The notes below the pieces were generated by a model. It made no database searches and was not told where the DNA came from. It saw only the letters and a list, made by a program, of their open reading frames with translations. Below are positions 24,878 to 32,465 of a stretch of 64,000 nt of DNA, piece by piece. Location: assembly GCA_000154345.1 (NCBI GenBank), contig DS480345.1:124001-188000 (forward strand), written 5' to 3'. Position 1 is the first letter of the stretch; each line of letters starts with the position of its first letter. A program made the position numbers and the translations under genes. The DNA is from [Clostridium] leptum DSM 753 (GTDB taxonomy: Bacteria > Bacillota > Clostridia > Oscillospirales > Acutalibacteraceae).

Positions 24878-25066
24878 TACGGTTTCACACTCCTCATGAT
24901 GGCTTTGCGGGGATTTGCCTGATCCCCATACGTTGCCTTTGACGGGATTCCGTCAAACTTCAGATGCGCTTTTCCGATCCGGGGAACCCTTGGGTCCCCT
25001 TTTGACCTTTTTCCGCCGGCCGAAGCGGCGGCGTCAAGGGAGAAAGCGCCTGCGGGGGATTTCCCC
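24878..25066 (-). promoter_or_regulatory. Structured spacer between rplW and rplB
   Basis: This 189-base gap interrupts an otherwise tightly packed operon. It holds consecutive inverted repeats: TTTGACGG/CCGTCAAA (24938-24957), GGGGAACCC/GGGTCCCC (24981-24999), CCGCCG/CGGCGG (25013-25031) and a GGGG/CCCC pair at about 25054-25066. None has a T tract, so they look like RNA structure, processing or binding sites rather than terminators. Confidence 0.45.
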
Positions 25067-25357
25067 TTACATCATGCCTTCGAAGAACTCGATGGGCTTG
25101 CTGTCCTCTTTCAGGGTAACGACGGCTTTCTTCCAGGAAGGAGTATAGCCCTCGTATCTGCCCTGGCGGCGCATATGGCCTCTCACGTGCAGGGTGTTCA
25201 CCTTGGAAACCTTCACGCCGAAGAGCTCTTCCACTGCCTTGGCAATTTCAATCTTGTTGGCGTCCTTGCAGACCTCAAAGGTATATTTCTTGGAAGCCAT
25301 GCCGGACATGCTTTTTTCGGTAATGACCGGACGAATGATGATATCCTGTGCTGCCAT
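25067..25357 (-). CDS. rplW: 50S ribosomal protein L23
   Basis: A 96-residue protein starting MAAQDIIIRPVITEKSMSGM. It lies at the tunnel exit and docks trigger factor and SRP. Its start overlaps the rplD stop by one base. Confidence 0.97.
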   Translation of the reverse strand: MAAQDIIIRPVITEKSMSGMASKKYTFEVCKDANKIEIAKAVEELFGVKVSKVNTLHVRGHMRRQGRYEGYTPSWKKAVVTLKEDSKPIEFFEGMM

Positions 25358-25980
25358 TACGCGTACACCTCCTCAATCTTTGCGACGGCGTCCTTGAGAA
25401 CGATGAGCTTGTCAGCGTTCAGGATATCGTACACATTGATGGTGTTTACCTGGGCGGTTTTCACGCCGGGGATATTGTTGGCGGATTTAATCAGCTTCTG
25501 GTCCACGGAGGGAAGCACGATCAGGGCCTTTTTCTCAGCGCCCAGAGCGTTGAGCATGGCGGCCACGGTCTTGGTCTTGTAAGCGTCCATGGTCATGGAA
25601 TCCAAAACCACCAGGCTTTCTTCCTGCACCTTAGAGGACAGAGCAGACTTCAGAGCCAATCTTCTGACCTTCTTGTTTACGGTATAACGGTAGCTTCTCG
25701 GCTTGGGAGCAAATACGATACCGCCATGAGTCCACTGGGGAGCACGGGTGGAACCCTGTCTCGCATGGCCGGTGCCTTTTTGTCTCCAGGGCTTTTTGCC
25801 GCCGCCGGAAACCTCGCTTCTGGTGAGCGCGGACTGGGTGCCCTGGCGCTGGTTGGCCAGGTAATTCACAACCACTTCATGCATCACGACAGCGTTGGGC
25901 TCAATCCCAAAAACGGCGTCGGAAAGGTCGATCTTGCCGACCTCCTTGCCGGTTACGTCAAATACTGCTACATTAGGCAT
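25357..25980 (-). CDS. rplD: 50S ribosomal protein L4
   Basis: A 207-residue protein with the long tunnel loop (SALTRSEVSGGGKKPWRQKG, then TGHARQGSTRAPQWTHGG). L4 autoregulates the S10 operon in gamma-proteobacteria; whether that holds here is unknown. Confidence 0.98.
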   Translation of the reverse strand: MPNVAVFDVTGKEVGKIDLSDAVFGIEPNAVVMHEVVVNYLANQRQGTQSALTRSEVSGGGKKPWRQKGTGHARQGSTRAPQWTHGGIVFAPKPRSYRYTVNKKVRRLALKSALSSKVQEESLVVLDSMTMDAYKTKTVAAMLNALGAEKKALIVLPSVDQKLIKSANNIPGVKTAQVNTINVYDILNADKLIVLKDAVAKIEEVYA

Positions 25981-25997
25981 TCCAATTCCTCCTTCCC

Positions 25998-26630
25998 TTA
26001 GGCCTTAACGGTGTCATGGATCACTACGGTACCGCCGTTAGGACCCGGAATCGCGCCCTTGATAGCGATAAGGTTGTTCTCGGCGTCCACCTTGACAACC
26101 TGCAGATTCTGAACGGTGACTCTCTCGCTTCCCAGATGGCCGGCCATCTTCTTGCCGGGGTACACTCTGGAAGGATCGGAGCAGGAGCCGATGGAACCGC
26201 CGTGGCGGGCAACCGGTCCGGAACCGTGAGATTCCTTCAGTCTCTGGAAGTTCCAGCGCTTGATCACGCCGGCGTAGCCTTTACCCTTGCTGGTGCCGGT
26301 GACGTCTACCTTGTCTCCGGCGGCGAATACGTCCGCCTTTACCAGGTCGCCTACGTTGTAAGCGTCGATGTCGTCGAACCGGAACTCTCTGAGAGTTCTC
26401 TTGGGGGCTACGTTGGCTTTCGCGAAGTGTCCGGCCATAGGCTTCTTTACCTTATGGGCCTTCAGATCGCCGAAGCCGATCTGCACAGCCGCGTAGCCGT
26501 CGTTTTCAACAGTCTTTTTCTGGGAAACCACACAGGGGCCGGCTTCCACGACTGTTACGGGAACGACTTTCCCGTTCTCATCGAAAATCTGCGTCATGCC
26601 GATTTTCTTGCCGATGATTCCTTTTTGCAT
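25998..26630 (-). CDS. rplC: 50S ribosomal protein L3
   Basis: A 210-residue protein starting MQKGIIGKKIGMTQIFDENG, with the GSIGSCSDPSRVYPGKKMAG loop that reaches the peptidyl transferase centre. Confidence 0.98.
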   Translation of the reverse strand: MQKGIIGKKIGMTQIFDENGKVVPVTVVEAGPCVVSQKKTVENDGYAAVQIGFGDLKAHKVKKPMAGHFAKANVAPKRTLREFRFDDIDAYNVGDLVKADVFAAGDKVDVTGTSKGKGYAGVIKRWNFQRLKESHGSGPVARHGGSIGSCSDPSRVYPGKKMAGHLGSERVTVQNLQVVKVDAENNLIAIKGAIPGPNGGTVVIHDTVKA

Positions 26631-26716
26631 GTTACCTTTCCTCCTAGCAGGTTATTGGTTGGCGTTTGCCAACTTGACCGCTTCCGCCTGGTTGGTTGGA
26701 ACCTTTCTCTCAGCCG

Positions 26717-27028
26717 TTAGGCCTTGATCTCGATCTCAACGCCAGCAGGGAGCTCCAGGCTCATCAGAGCCTCCACCGTCTTATTGGACGGTCTCAGGAT
26801 ATCAATCAATCTCTTGTGGGTGCGCATCTCAAACTGCTCGCGGCTGTCCTTATATTTGTGGACGGCACGCAGAATGGTGATGATCTGCTTCTCTGTCGGC
26901 AGCGGCACCGGCCCGGAAACTCTGGCGCCCGTGCGCTTCGCTGTCTCAACGATCTTCTCGGCGGATGCATCCACCAGCTTGTGATCGTACCCCTTGAGTC
27001 TGATCCTGATTTTTTCTTTGACTGCCAT
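26717..27028 (-). CDS. rpsJ: 30S ribosomal protein S10
   Basis: A 103-residue protein starting MAVKEKIRIRLKGYDHKLVD. The ATG at 27028 has AAGGAGGCGTTGTTC upstream; the frame extends 17 codons further without family-like sequence. S10 (NusE) also acts in antitermination with NusB. It is the first gene of the supercluster, behind a ~280-base leader. Confidence 0.98.
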   Translation of the reverse strand: MAVKEKIRIRLKGYDHKLVDASAEKIVETAKRTGARVSGPVPLPTEKQIITILRAVHKYKDSREQFEMRTHKRLIDILRPSNKTVEALMSLELPAGVEIEIKA

Positions 27029-27310
27029 GAACAACGCCTCCTTAAAATAGTTGGCGGGCGACGCTTCTATTTTCGACAACCCATCCGGGTGTTTCCTCGA
27101 CCTGCATTGAAAAACCGGACTGGACTCTTACGAGTCTAATCCGGGTTCGGTCAAAAAGCGTCTGAGTACCATGAAAGCAAGGCAAGCCGCACTTTCACTT
27201 TCTCAAAATATTTCTGTCGCCCGGTTTAAAATCGGACATACTCCACGGAAAAACCGGCGGAAACCGCCGCAACCTCCCGCTTCATCGCATATCTATCGCA
27301 GTCACGCTCA
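27029..27310 (-). promoter_or_regulatory. Structured leader of the S10 operon with attenuator-like hairpins
   Basis: The transcript leader is about 280 bases. Two hairpins are followed by T runs on the minus strand: CGGCGG/CCGCCG (27255-27269) then GGTTTTT, and a two-part stem AACCCGGA/TCCGGTT enclosing GACTC-GTAA-GAGTC (27113-27146) then TTTTT. Both look like intrinsic terminators placed before the first gene, which suggests transcription attenuation. I know of no established S10-leader family that matches. Confidence 0.5.
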
Positions 27311-27313
27311 ATT

Positions 27314-27342
27314 ATAATACCATTTTTCACCGGAAGTTGCAA
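27314..27342 (-). promoter_or_regulatory. Promoter of the ribosomal supercluster
   Basis: On the minus strand TTGCAA (27342-27337), 17-base spacer, TATTAT (27319-27314), with an overlapping TATAAT three bases on. Confidence 0.75.
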
Positions 27343-27574
27343 GCTTTTTTTCTGTATATTTGCAAGAATTTTCTCTTTGAAATTTGTGCAATTTGCTCAC
27401 CATCATTTTCCATCGCCATACCCTGTGGATTTGATGGAAAACCGGGCTGTGCCGGGAAAAAACCAACGCCATTTACTTTTCCGCTTCAGAGCGGGGCCCT
27501 GCCTCCGCCGGCGGGCGGAGGCAACCGTTCAGGACCGCCGAAACCGCTCCGGCGGCCCCGCTGAATATCATTGG
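27343..27574. other. Gene-free interval
   Basis: No gene is seen. A perfect inverted repeat TGCCTCCGCC/GGCGGAGGCA (about 27507-27530) lies downstream of the lipoprotein gene but lacks a T tract. Confidence 0.5.
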
Positions 27575-28381
27575 TTATTGGAAGCTGTTCCACGCCGGAT
27601 CGTCGGTGCGGAAGCCCTCGGTCTGGCTGTAGGGGATCACGATCCGGACCACGTCTCCAACGGCATGGGGTACCGGCACGGCGATTCCCACGCCGGTTTC
27701 CGTAAAGTAAACGCAGGCCTCGCTGATACCGGACAACAAGGTTTCGTCATCCACATCGGAACCGTTGTTCGCTGTCAGCGCCTCACGGAAGGCGTCGTTA
27801 TCCTCAATGGCGCTGGCAAAGTCGGAAAACCCGCTTTCTCCCAAAAGAAAGTTCACCGTTTTCACCGTGTGGACCGGATAGGCCATCCCTTCGGCGGTGT
27901 AGTCCACAGTCATCACGATGCTGAGCAGCTTTTCGGAGTAGTACGGGGCTTCGCTTTCCAGAGTCAGCGTGCCGGAGTGATAACCGGAATCCGCGATAAC
28001 CTCCTGAACCGTTCCATTGACCTGCCGGGTGATCTCCCCGCTGACGCCGTATTTTTGCGCCGCCGCGCCGCCCATCACCGGAACCGTCATCGATACGCTG
28101 ACTCCGTCAATCCCGGCAGGCTCCATTTCGGTAATTTCCAGGGTATAATCCGCTCCGCTTTCATACACCTTGTCCGGTTCAGAGGAAGGGCTGGTTTCCT
28201 GGGAGGAGGTGGCTTGGCTGGAAGTTTCCTCCGCTGAGGAGGCCGGGGCGCTGGAGGTCTGGGCGCTGGAGGCAGCGGAGGAAGTCTGAGACGAATTCCC
28301 GTCTTTTCCTCCGTTTTGGCAGGCCGTCATAACGGAAGCCGCCAGCAAGGCGCACAATAAAAGAACACCGATTTTTTTCAC
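27575..28381 (-). CDS. Lipoprotein with RsiV-like DUF3298 domain
   Basis: A 268-residue secreted lipoprotein. The signal MKKIGVLLLCALLAASVMTAC gives Cys 21 as lipidation site; a Ser/Ala/Thr/Glu-rich linker runs to about residue 68. The C-terminal half ends ACVYFTETGVGIAVPVPHAV ... VVRIVIPYS, the signature of the DUF3298 domain found in RsiV and related surface proteins. The start is a GTG at 28381, ten bases after AAAGGAG. No sigma factor gene is adjacent, so a direct anti-sigma role is not supported. The function is unknown; DUF3298 proteins can bind lysozyme, but that need not apply here. Confidence 0.75.
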   Translation of the reverse strand: MKKIGVLLLCALLAASVMTACQNGGKDGNSSQTSSAASSAQTSSAPASSAEETSSQATSSQETSPSSEPDKVYESGADYTLEITEMEPAGIDGVSVSMTVPVMGGAAAQKYGVSGEITRQVNGTVQEVIADSGYHSGTLTLESEAPYYSEKLLSIVMTVDYTAEGMAYPVHTVKTVNFLLGESGFSDFASAIEDNDAFREALTANNGSDVDDETLLSGISEACVYFTETGVGIAVPVPHAVGDVVRIVIPYSQTEGFRTDDPAWNSFQ

Positions 28382-28470
28382 CGGTAATCAACTCCTTTCT
28401 ATTACAAGCTCAGTTTACCATAATATCCCCGTTTTTGCAATCCGGCCTTTGCCGGTTCCTGGCCTTTCAG

Positions 28471-28503
28471 GCGGACGCCGGCGATCCTTCTGCCGGCGTC
28501 CGC
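28471..28503. repeat. Perfect 12-bp inverted repeat after the CBS gene
   Basis: GCGGACGCCGGC (28471-28482) pairs with GCCGGCGTCCGC (28492-28503) around a nine-base loop, 24 bases downstream of the CBS gene stop. There is no T tract, so termination strength is doubtful. Confidence 0.6.
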
Positions 28504-28526
28504 GCTTCTAAGCCGTCCTCCTTGAA

Positions 28527-28976
28527 TCACCTGGTCCTCACTGCTCCGGCGATTCCTGAAAACGGTTCGCTGATCTCTGAAATTGCCGCGGCAACCTCCG
28601 GGCCGGCGTGGCGGCGGGCGATATCCGCCATGCTGATCATACCGTCGATCACTCCGTCCTTAATCACCGGCAGCCGCCGGATCTGCTCCTTTCCCATGAG
28701 CCGGGCCGCCTCGCTGACGGTATGTCCGGGAGAAACGCTGACCACATCCTTGGTCATAATCTGATAAGCCTTTACCTGAGAGGGCTCTTTTCCCGCCGCA
28801 ACGCACTGGAGCACAATATCCCGGTCTGTAACCAGCCCCTTCAGTTCCCCGCCGGATACCACCGGCAGCACGCCCACATCATGCTCCTTCATCAGTCTGG
28901 CCGCCTCTTCCAGGGTATCCCCCGGCAGAACCGCCACCACTTTTTTGCTCATCACGTCGTTTACCGTTTCCTGCAT
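28527..28976 (-). CDS. Tandem CBS-domain protein
   Basis: A 149-residue protein made of two CBS domains (about residues 8-62 and 72-128: VMSKKVVAVLPGDTLEEAAR ... GLVTDRDIVL, and IMTKDVVSVSPGHTVSEAAR ... GMISMADIAR). Such stand-alone CBS pairs bind adenine nucleotides and act as energy or redox sensors. No partner domain is fused and the neighbours give no hint of a target. Confidence 0.9.
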   Translation of the reverse strand: MQETVNDVMSKKVVAVLPGDTLEEAARLMKEHDVGVLPVVSGGELKGLVTDRDIVLQCVAAGKEPSQVKAYQIMTKDVVSVSPGHTVSEAARLMGKEQIRRLPVIKDGVIDGMISMADIARRHAGPEVAAAISEISEPFSGIAGAVRTR

Positions 28977-29101
28977 AGGTTTCCCTCCTAAAAATCTAAA
29001 ACTTACCGATAGCTTTCCAGAATTTTACCAGAATATTCTTTACGAAACCTAAGGTTTATGCTACTCTTAAAGAAAAGCGCTGCCGGAAAGGGGCTGGGAT
29101 C

Positions 29102-29521
29102 TTGAAAAAAGATAAAAAAGAGAAGAAAGAGAAAAAGGAAAAACGGGCATCCGCGCCCCAGCCGGTAATTCCGGCGGTAAAGCGGAATGTGGATTTGGAC
29201 AGCCTGCCCCAGGACCCGCTGGAATACGCCCTTTCCCGGGTGGGCGGAAAATGGAAGCTCCGCATTCTGTGGGGATTAGGCCAATCCTCGGAAAGCGGCG
29301 GCCTTCGCTACGGGGATTTAAAGGAAAAGATCCCCGGAATCACGGATATGATGTTCAGTCAAAGCTTGAAGGATCTGACCGCTCAAGGCCTGATCCAGCG
29401 CACCCAGTTTCAGGAGATTCCGCCTCGGGTAGAATACGCTTTGACGCCGGAGGGAAGCTCCCTTCTGCCGGTGATCGCTGCCTTATACGATTGGGCGGTA
29501 GGGCAAATGAAAAACAGCTGA
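29102..29521 (+). CDS. HxlR-family transcriptional regulator
   Basis: A 139-residue winged-helix regulator. After a lysine-rich, probably unstructured N-terminus (KKDKKEKKEKKEKR) comes the HxlR core: PLEYALSRVGGKWKLRILWGL ... RYGDLKEKIPGITDMMFSQSLKDLTAQGLI ... PPRVEYALTPEGSSLLPVI. There is no conserved redox cysteine near the DNA-binding helix of the YodB/HypR kind, so the signal is unknown. The start is a TTG at 29102 behind AAGGGGCTGGG. The flanking gene is the minus-strand CBS protein, divergent from this gene, and may be a target. Confidence 0.88.
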   Translation: MKKDKKEKKEKKEKRASAPQPVIPAVKRNVDLDSLPQDPLEYALSRVGGKWKLRILWGLGQSSESGGLRYGDLKEKIPGITDMMFSQSLKDLTAQGLIQRTQFQEIPPRVEYALTPEGSSLLPVIAALYDWAVGQMKNS

Positions 29522-29563
29522 TGACTAGGATTCCCGGCCCATCAGGCCCCCGCTTCTATTCCC

Positions 29564-29625
29564 AAACCCCCAGAGGCCCGGGACAAAAGAGCCATTTCTC
29601 TTTTGTCCCGGGCCTCTGGGGGTTT
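29564..29625. repeat. 28-bp perfect palindromic hairpin
   Basis: Bases 29564-29591 are the exact reverse complement of 29598-29625, with a six-base loop CCATTT. It lies between the convergent HxlR and phosphodiesterase genes and could act as a bidirectional terminator (A and T runs at the base), but the stem is far longer than needed. Confidence 0.9.
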
Positions 29626-29727
29626 TGTGCAGATTTCGCATTTTATTAATTGGTTTATTTTTCTTTCCGGCAGCCGAGGCTGTTCCGGCTCTGAAATTAT
29701 CCGCCTGCATTTTGGCGGCCCGCAGTC

Positions 29728-30201
29728 TTAATCCCGGTAGTTTTTCACAATATTAGGCACCAGACCCGCTGGAGTGATATCAATGATGCCGTAAGTGCCA
29801 TAGCTACCGTGCAGACTGCCTGGGTTCATCAGATACAAGCCGTCCCGGTATTCAATTTCCGCCTGGTGCGTATGTCCGTAAAGAGCGATGTCTGCTTTTC
29901 TGTCCCGTGCAGCGCACTCCAGGTTGTATAATGTCATTTTCACCTGATAGGTATACCCGTGAGTAAAAAAAATCTTTTTCCCCTCTACCGACAGCTCCTC
30001 CTCCCAGGGAAGCAGAGAGCCAAAATCGCAGTTTCCCCGCACTCCCACGATCATCTTTTCCGGGAACATCGGCTTTACCTGCATCAGCTCCTCTTCCCCA
30101 TCCCCCAAATGGAGGACAATTTCCGCTTTGGGCTGCGTTTGGACTGCGTGATGCAGAGCGCTGAAATCCCGGTGAGTATCAGAGACCACTAAAATACGCA
30201 T
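29728..30201 (-). CDS. YfcE/MJ0936-type metallophosphoesterase
   Basis: A 157-residue calcineurin-like phosphoesterase. Metal-binding motifs in order are DTHRDF, HLGDGEEE, GVRGNCDF, FTHGYTYQ and YGHTHQAE. Relatives hydrolyse phosphodiesters such as bis-p-nitrophenyl phosphate in vitro; the physiological substrate is not established. In many Firmicutes it follows rdgB/xanthosine triphosphate pyrophosphatase, which is not seen here. Confidence 0.92.
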   Translation of the reverse strand: MRILVVSDTHRDFSALHHAVQTQPKAEIVLHLGDGEEELMQVKPMFPEKMIVGVRGNCDFGSLLPWEEELSVEGKKIFFTHGYTYQVKMTLYNLECAARDRKADIALYGHTHQAEIEYRDGLYLMNPGSLHGSYGTYGIIDITPAGLVPNIVKNYRD

Positions 30202-30701
30202 ATCAATTTCGCCCCTTCTGAATAGTACAATCCTTGACCGGCGCCGCCGGCTGTGTTATCGGCCGCTTCTTCACAGAAACCGCCAGGTTTTTATAAAGCA
30301 CTGCCTCGAAACAAGCAAACCCTCTTTCCAGATGCGCGGCATTTTTTGAACCATAGGCCAGAGGGCTTGAAAACGAAAAGCCCTCTAAATAGCTCCCGCT
30401 TTCTTTTCCTTTTTAACGCCTCTTTTCCGTACCCTTGAAGGTACGCGCCAGGCTTTTTCCTAAGCCGTATTAAATTTGGGAGGGCTCCTTGGCCTGCAAG
30501 TGTTTGGAACGAAACGGCAGGCCGCCACATAGAATAATAACCGGGAAACCTGTTTGCCTTTCCAGCTGGTCGAAGCTCCTAAAGGCTGCGCGTTTCCTTG
30601 GCAGAAGGCTACGGCGATATTATATCATATTTTCCCGTAGTTTTACATAGTATAGAAGGGCGAAGCGATTCGTTCCTTCATGGAAAAAGGAGGAATTTCT
30701 T
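30202..30701. other. 500-base gene-free interval with hairpins
   Basis: No gene or tRNA is found. AGAGGGCTT/AAGCCCTCT (30360-30387) forms a hairpin, and GGCCTGC/GCAGGCC (about 30491-30525) forms another. A TATAAT on the minus strand (30624-30619) with a weak -35 could start a long leader or a small RNA toward the phosphodiesterase gene. I recognise no RNA family here. Confidence 0.4.
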
Positions 30702-30878
30702 ATGACCGAAAGCGAAGGCAAAAAAAAGGTAAACGAGATGCTGGGAAAGCTAAGCCCCCAGGATCAGGAAAAGCTCCATAGGCTTCTGGCAGACAAAGAG
30801 GCTACCGACAGGCTTTTGTCCACTCCCCAGGCGCAGGCCCTTATGCGCCAGCTGATGGGCAAACAGGGCGGAAAATAA
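30702..30878 (+). CDS. Small unnamed protein, first gene of a three-gene module
   Basis: A 58-residue, highly charged, helical protein: MTESEGKKKVNEMLGKLSPQ, then DQEKLHRLLADKEATDRLLS, ending QALMRQLMGKQGGK. An excellent ribosome-binding site AAAGGAGGAATTTCTT precedes the ATG. It is 13 bases upstream of the next gene, so both are surely one operon. The wording (LLADKEATDRLLSTPQAQALM) resembles small Clostridia proteins that accompany the next gene, but I know no function. Confidence 0.75.
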   Translation: MTESEGKKKVNEMLGKLSPQDQEKLHRLLADKEATDRLLSTPQAQALMRQLMGKQGGK

Positions 30879-30891
30879 CGAGGAGGCAGCC

Positions 30892-31368
30892 ATGGATGAC
30901 TTAGCGGGTAAGATTTCCGAAATACTAAACGACCCGGCCAGCATGGAGAAAATCAAAAACCTCTCTAATATGCTGGGAATCGCGCCGGACAGCCAGGACT
31001 CCAGCCCCACCGGCCAGACTTCTCCCGCATCGCCTCAGAGCGCCAACCCTTTGGAAGCCTTGCTGGGCAGCCTGGGCGGAAACGGACAGGGCGCCGGCGG
31101 ACTGGGAGCATTAGCTGGCTTAAGCGGTTTAGGGGCTGGCGGGGGAAATCAGAGTGTGAGCCCGGAAATGCTCCAGTCTATCCTGAAAATCGCCCCGCTG
31201 TTATCCAGTGTTCAGCAGGAGGATGACAACACCCGGCTGCTCTATGCGTTAAGGCCTTTTTTAAAGCCTCAACGGCAAAAAAGGCTGGATGAATCCGCCA
31301 ACATGATGCGTATGTTTAAGCTGCTCCCATTACTGAAGGGAAGCGGCATTTTAGGCGGGCTGCTGTAA
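30892..31368 (+). CDS. Unnamed conserved Clostridia protein
   Basis: A 158-residue protein with no signal peptide. The N-terminus (MDDLAGKISEILNDPASMEKI) and C-terminus (TRLLYALRPFLKPQRQKRLD, then ANMMRMFKLLPLL) are helical and characteristic of a widespread unnamed Firmicutes family; they are joined by a flexible linker rich in Gly, Ser, Pro and Asn (about residues 38-85). AGGAGGCAGCC precedes the ATG. It sits between two other unnamed genes that resemble each other in style (short charged helices, hydrophobic C-terminus), which suggests a common structural or assembly role. The function is unknown. Confidence 0.75.
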   Translation: MDDLAGKISEILNDPASMEKIKNLSNMLGIAPDSQDSSPTGQTSPASPQSANPLEALLGSLGGNGQGAGGLGALAGLSGLGAGGGNQSVSPEMLQSILKIAPLLSSVQQEDDNTRLLYALRPFLKPQRQKRLDESANMMRMFKLLPLLKGSGILGGLL

Positions 31369-31859
31369 CAGATCCCGAGGATGCTCCGCCGCCCGCCTTG
31401 CGCTTAGTTTTTACTCAGCCTGCAGAGGGGCGCATTTCTTCTGTTTCTGATTTTCATGAAGCCGGTTCTTACCGTCCTGGCTTCATATCTGGGATCTAGC
31501 CGGCGCCGCCTTAGGCTCAGTCTGAGAGGCAGCTGTAAAAAGCCCGCCATCTGCGCGGGCGTTAAGGAAAAGAAAAACTTGAGCCCAGAGCGCGTAGTGC
31601 GTCCAGGCTCAGCCTGGGAAGATGTTGCGAAAAAAATCACCGCCATCTGCGTGGGCGTTAAAGCAAAAGAAAAACTTGAGCCCAGAGCGCGTAGTGCGTC
31701 CAGGCTCAGCCTGGGAAGATGTTGCAAAAAAATCACCGCCATCTGCGCGGGCACTAAGGCAAAAGAAAAACTTGAGCCCAGAGCGCGTAGTGCGTCCAGG
31801 CTCAGCCTGGGGGGGCGATTATCATACCGGCAAATCAAAACAGCGAGGATATTCAGCGC
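31369..31859. other. Interval filled mainly by tandem repeats
   Basis: Between the two module genes lie 490 bases without a supported gene. Most is the 96-bp tandem array (31545-31810). A diverged partial unit precedes it at about 31512-31544. Open frames through the array on both strands arise from its composition and shift phase between copies. Confidence 0.7.
31545..31810. repeat. 96-bp tandem repeat array, nearly three copies
   Basis: Units start at 31545, 31641 and 31737 (CGCCATCTGCG...). Each contains the same block CTTGAGCCCAGAGCGCGTAG followed by TGCGTCCAGGCTCAGCCTGG, with only single-base changes and one-base length changes elsewhere. TGAGCC and GGCTCA within each block can form a hairpin. 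The last copy ends directly at the start region of the next gene. Confidence 0.9.
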
Positions 31860-32174
31860 ATGCAGCAGGAAGCCGTGCGCCGGGTACGGGAAATGCAGGC
31901 CCGAGCCCAGCATCTAAGGCCGGAGCCCGCACAAAGACGTGAGCCACCGGAGCCCGAGCCTTCCCACCAGCACGGGGAGCGTTCCCATGAGCGCCGGGAA
32001 CAGCCGTCTATGCCACCGGTGCCGCTTGGGCCGCCTAAACCGCCGGCGGAAGGCATTTTCAAATCCCTGATGAGGGACAGCGATCAAACTCTGATTTTGA
32101 TTCTGCTTCTTCTGCTGATGGAAAATGAAGCCGACATGGAGCTGATTTTCGCGCTGATGTATCTTCTGATTTAA
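31860..32174 (+). CDS. Unnamed conserved Clostridia protein, 5' end uncertain
   Basis: The frame from ATG 31860 gives 104 residues: MQQEAVRRVREMQARAQHLR, a proline/glutamate/arginine-rich middle, then a conserved end DQTLILILLLLLMENEADME ... LIFALMYLLI that is strongly hydrophobic. In-frame sequence just upstream (IIIPANQNSEDIQR) also looks genuine, so the real start probably lies near 31818, where only ATT/ATC codons follow a GGGGGGG purine run; the tandem repeat ends exactly there. Either a non-standard ATT start is used or the repeat has replaced the original start. It is the third gene of the unnamed module and ends at a strong terminator. Membrane association is likely. Confidence 0.65.
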   Translation: MQQEAVRRVREMQARAQHLRPEPAQRREPPEPEPSHQHGERSHERREQPSMPPVPLGPPKPPAEGIFKSLMRDSDQTLILILLLLLMENEADMELIFALMYLLI

Positions 32175-32215
32175 AAAGGTTCAGAGCCGTAAAGCGGTCT
32201 CTGAACCTTTTTGTT
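32174..32215 (+). terminator. Terminator of the unnamed module
   Basis: AAAAAGGTTCAGAG (32174-32187) pairs with CTCTGAACCTTTTT (32200-32213) with an inner CCG/CGG; U-rich end. Confidence 0.9.
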
Positions 32216-32465
32216 ACTCCTTCTCGGAGCTTGATATCCCCGCAATTCTTAAAAAATGCGGGGGCATAAAACGGTCCGGCGGCAGAGCGTTGAACCGATC
32301 GTTTCTGGCGGCCATACTCTTCCCCTGAGCTTTTCTTCCGGTGGACGGCCTTATCCGGTTAAACCCAGGGAACGTTACGATGAAGAAAGGGGCAGCCTTT
32401 GAACAGGCCACCCCTTAAATTACTTTTATGTGTTTATGACCGGCCGCAAGCCAGGGCGTCGCGTT

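Noticed and set aside
23540..24922. A 460-codon open frame on the plus strand opposite rplB, rpsS and rplV
   Set aside because: It is the antisense shadow of highly conserved ribosomal genes; no ribosome-binding site and no family-like sequence.
27575..28381. Calling the DUF3298 lipoprotein an anti-sigma factor
   Set aside because: It has a lipoprotein signal rather than an N-terminal anti-sigma domain with one membrane helix, and no sigma factor gene is adjacent.
31545..31810. The tandem array considered as a CRISPR array
   Set aside because: Units are 96 bp, directly contiguous and nearly identical throughout; there are no unique spacers and no cas genes.
31404..31913. Repeat-encoded protein through the tandem array on either strand
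   Set aside because: One-base length changes between copies shift the phase, so no single frame keeps the repeat peptide; no ribosome-binding site.
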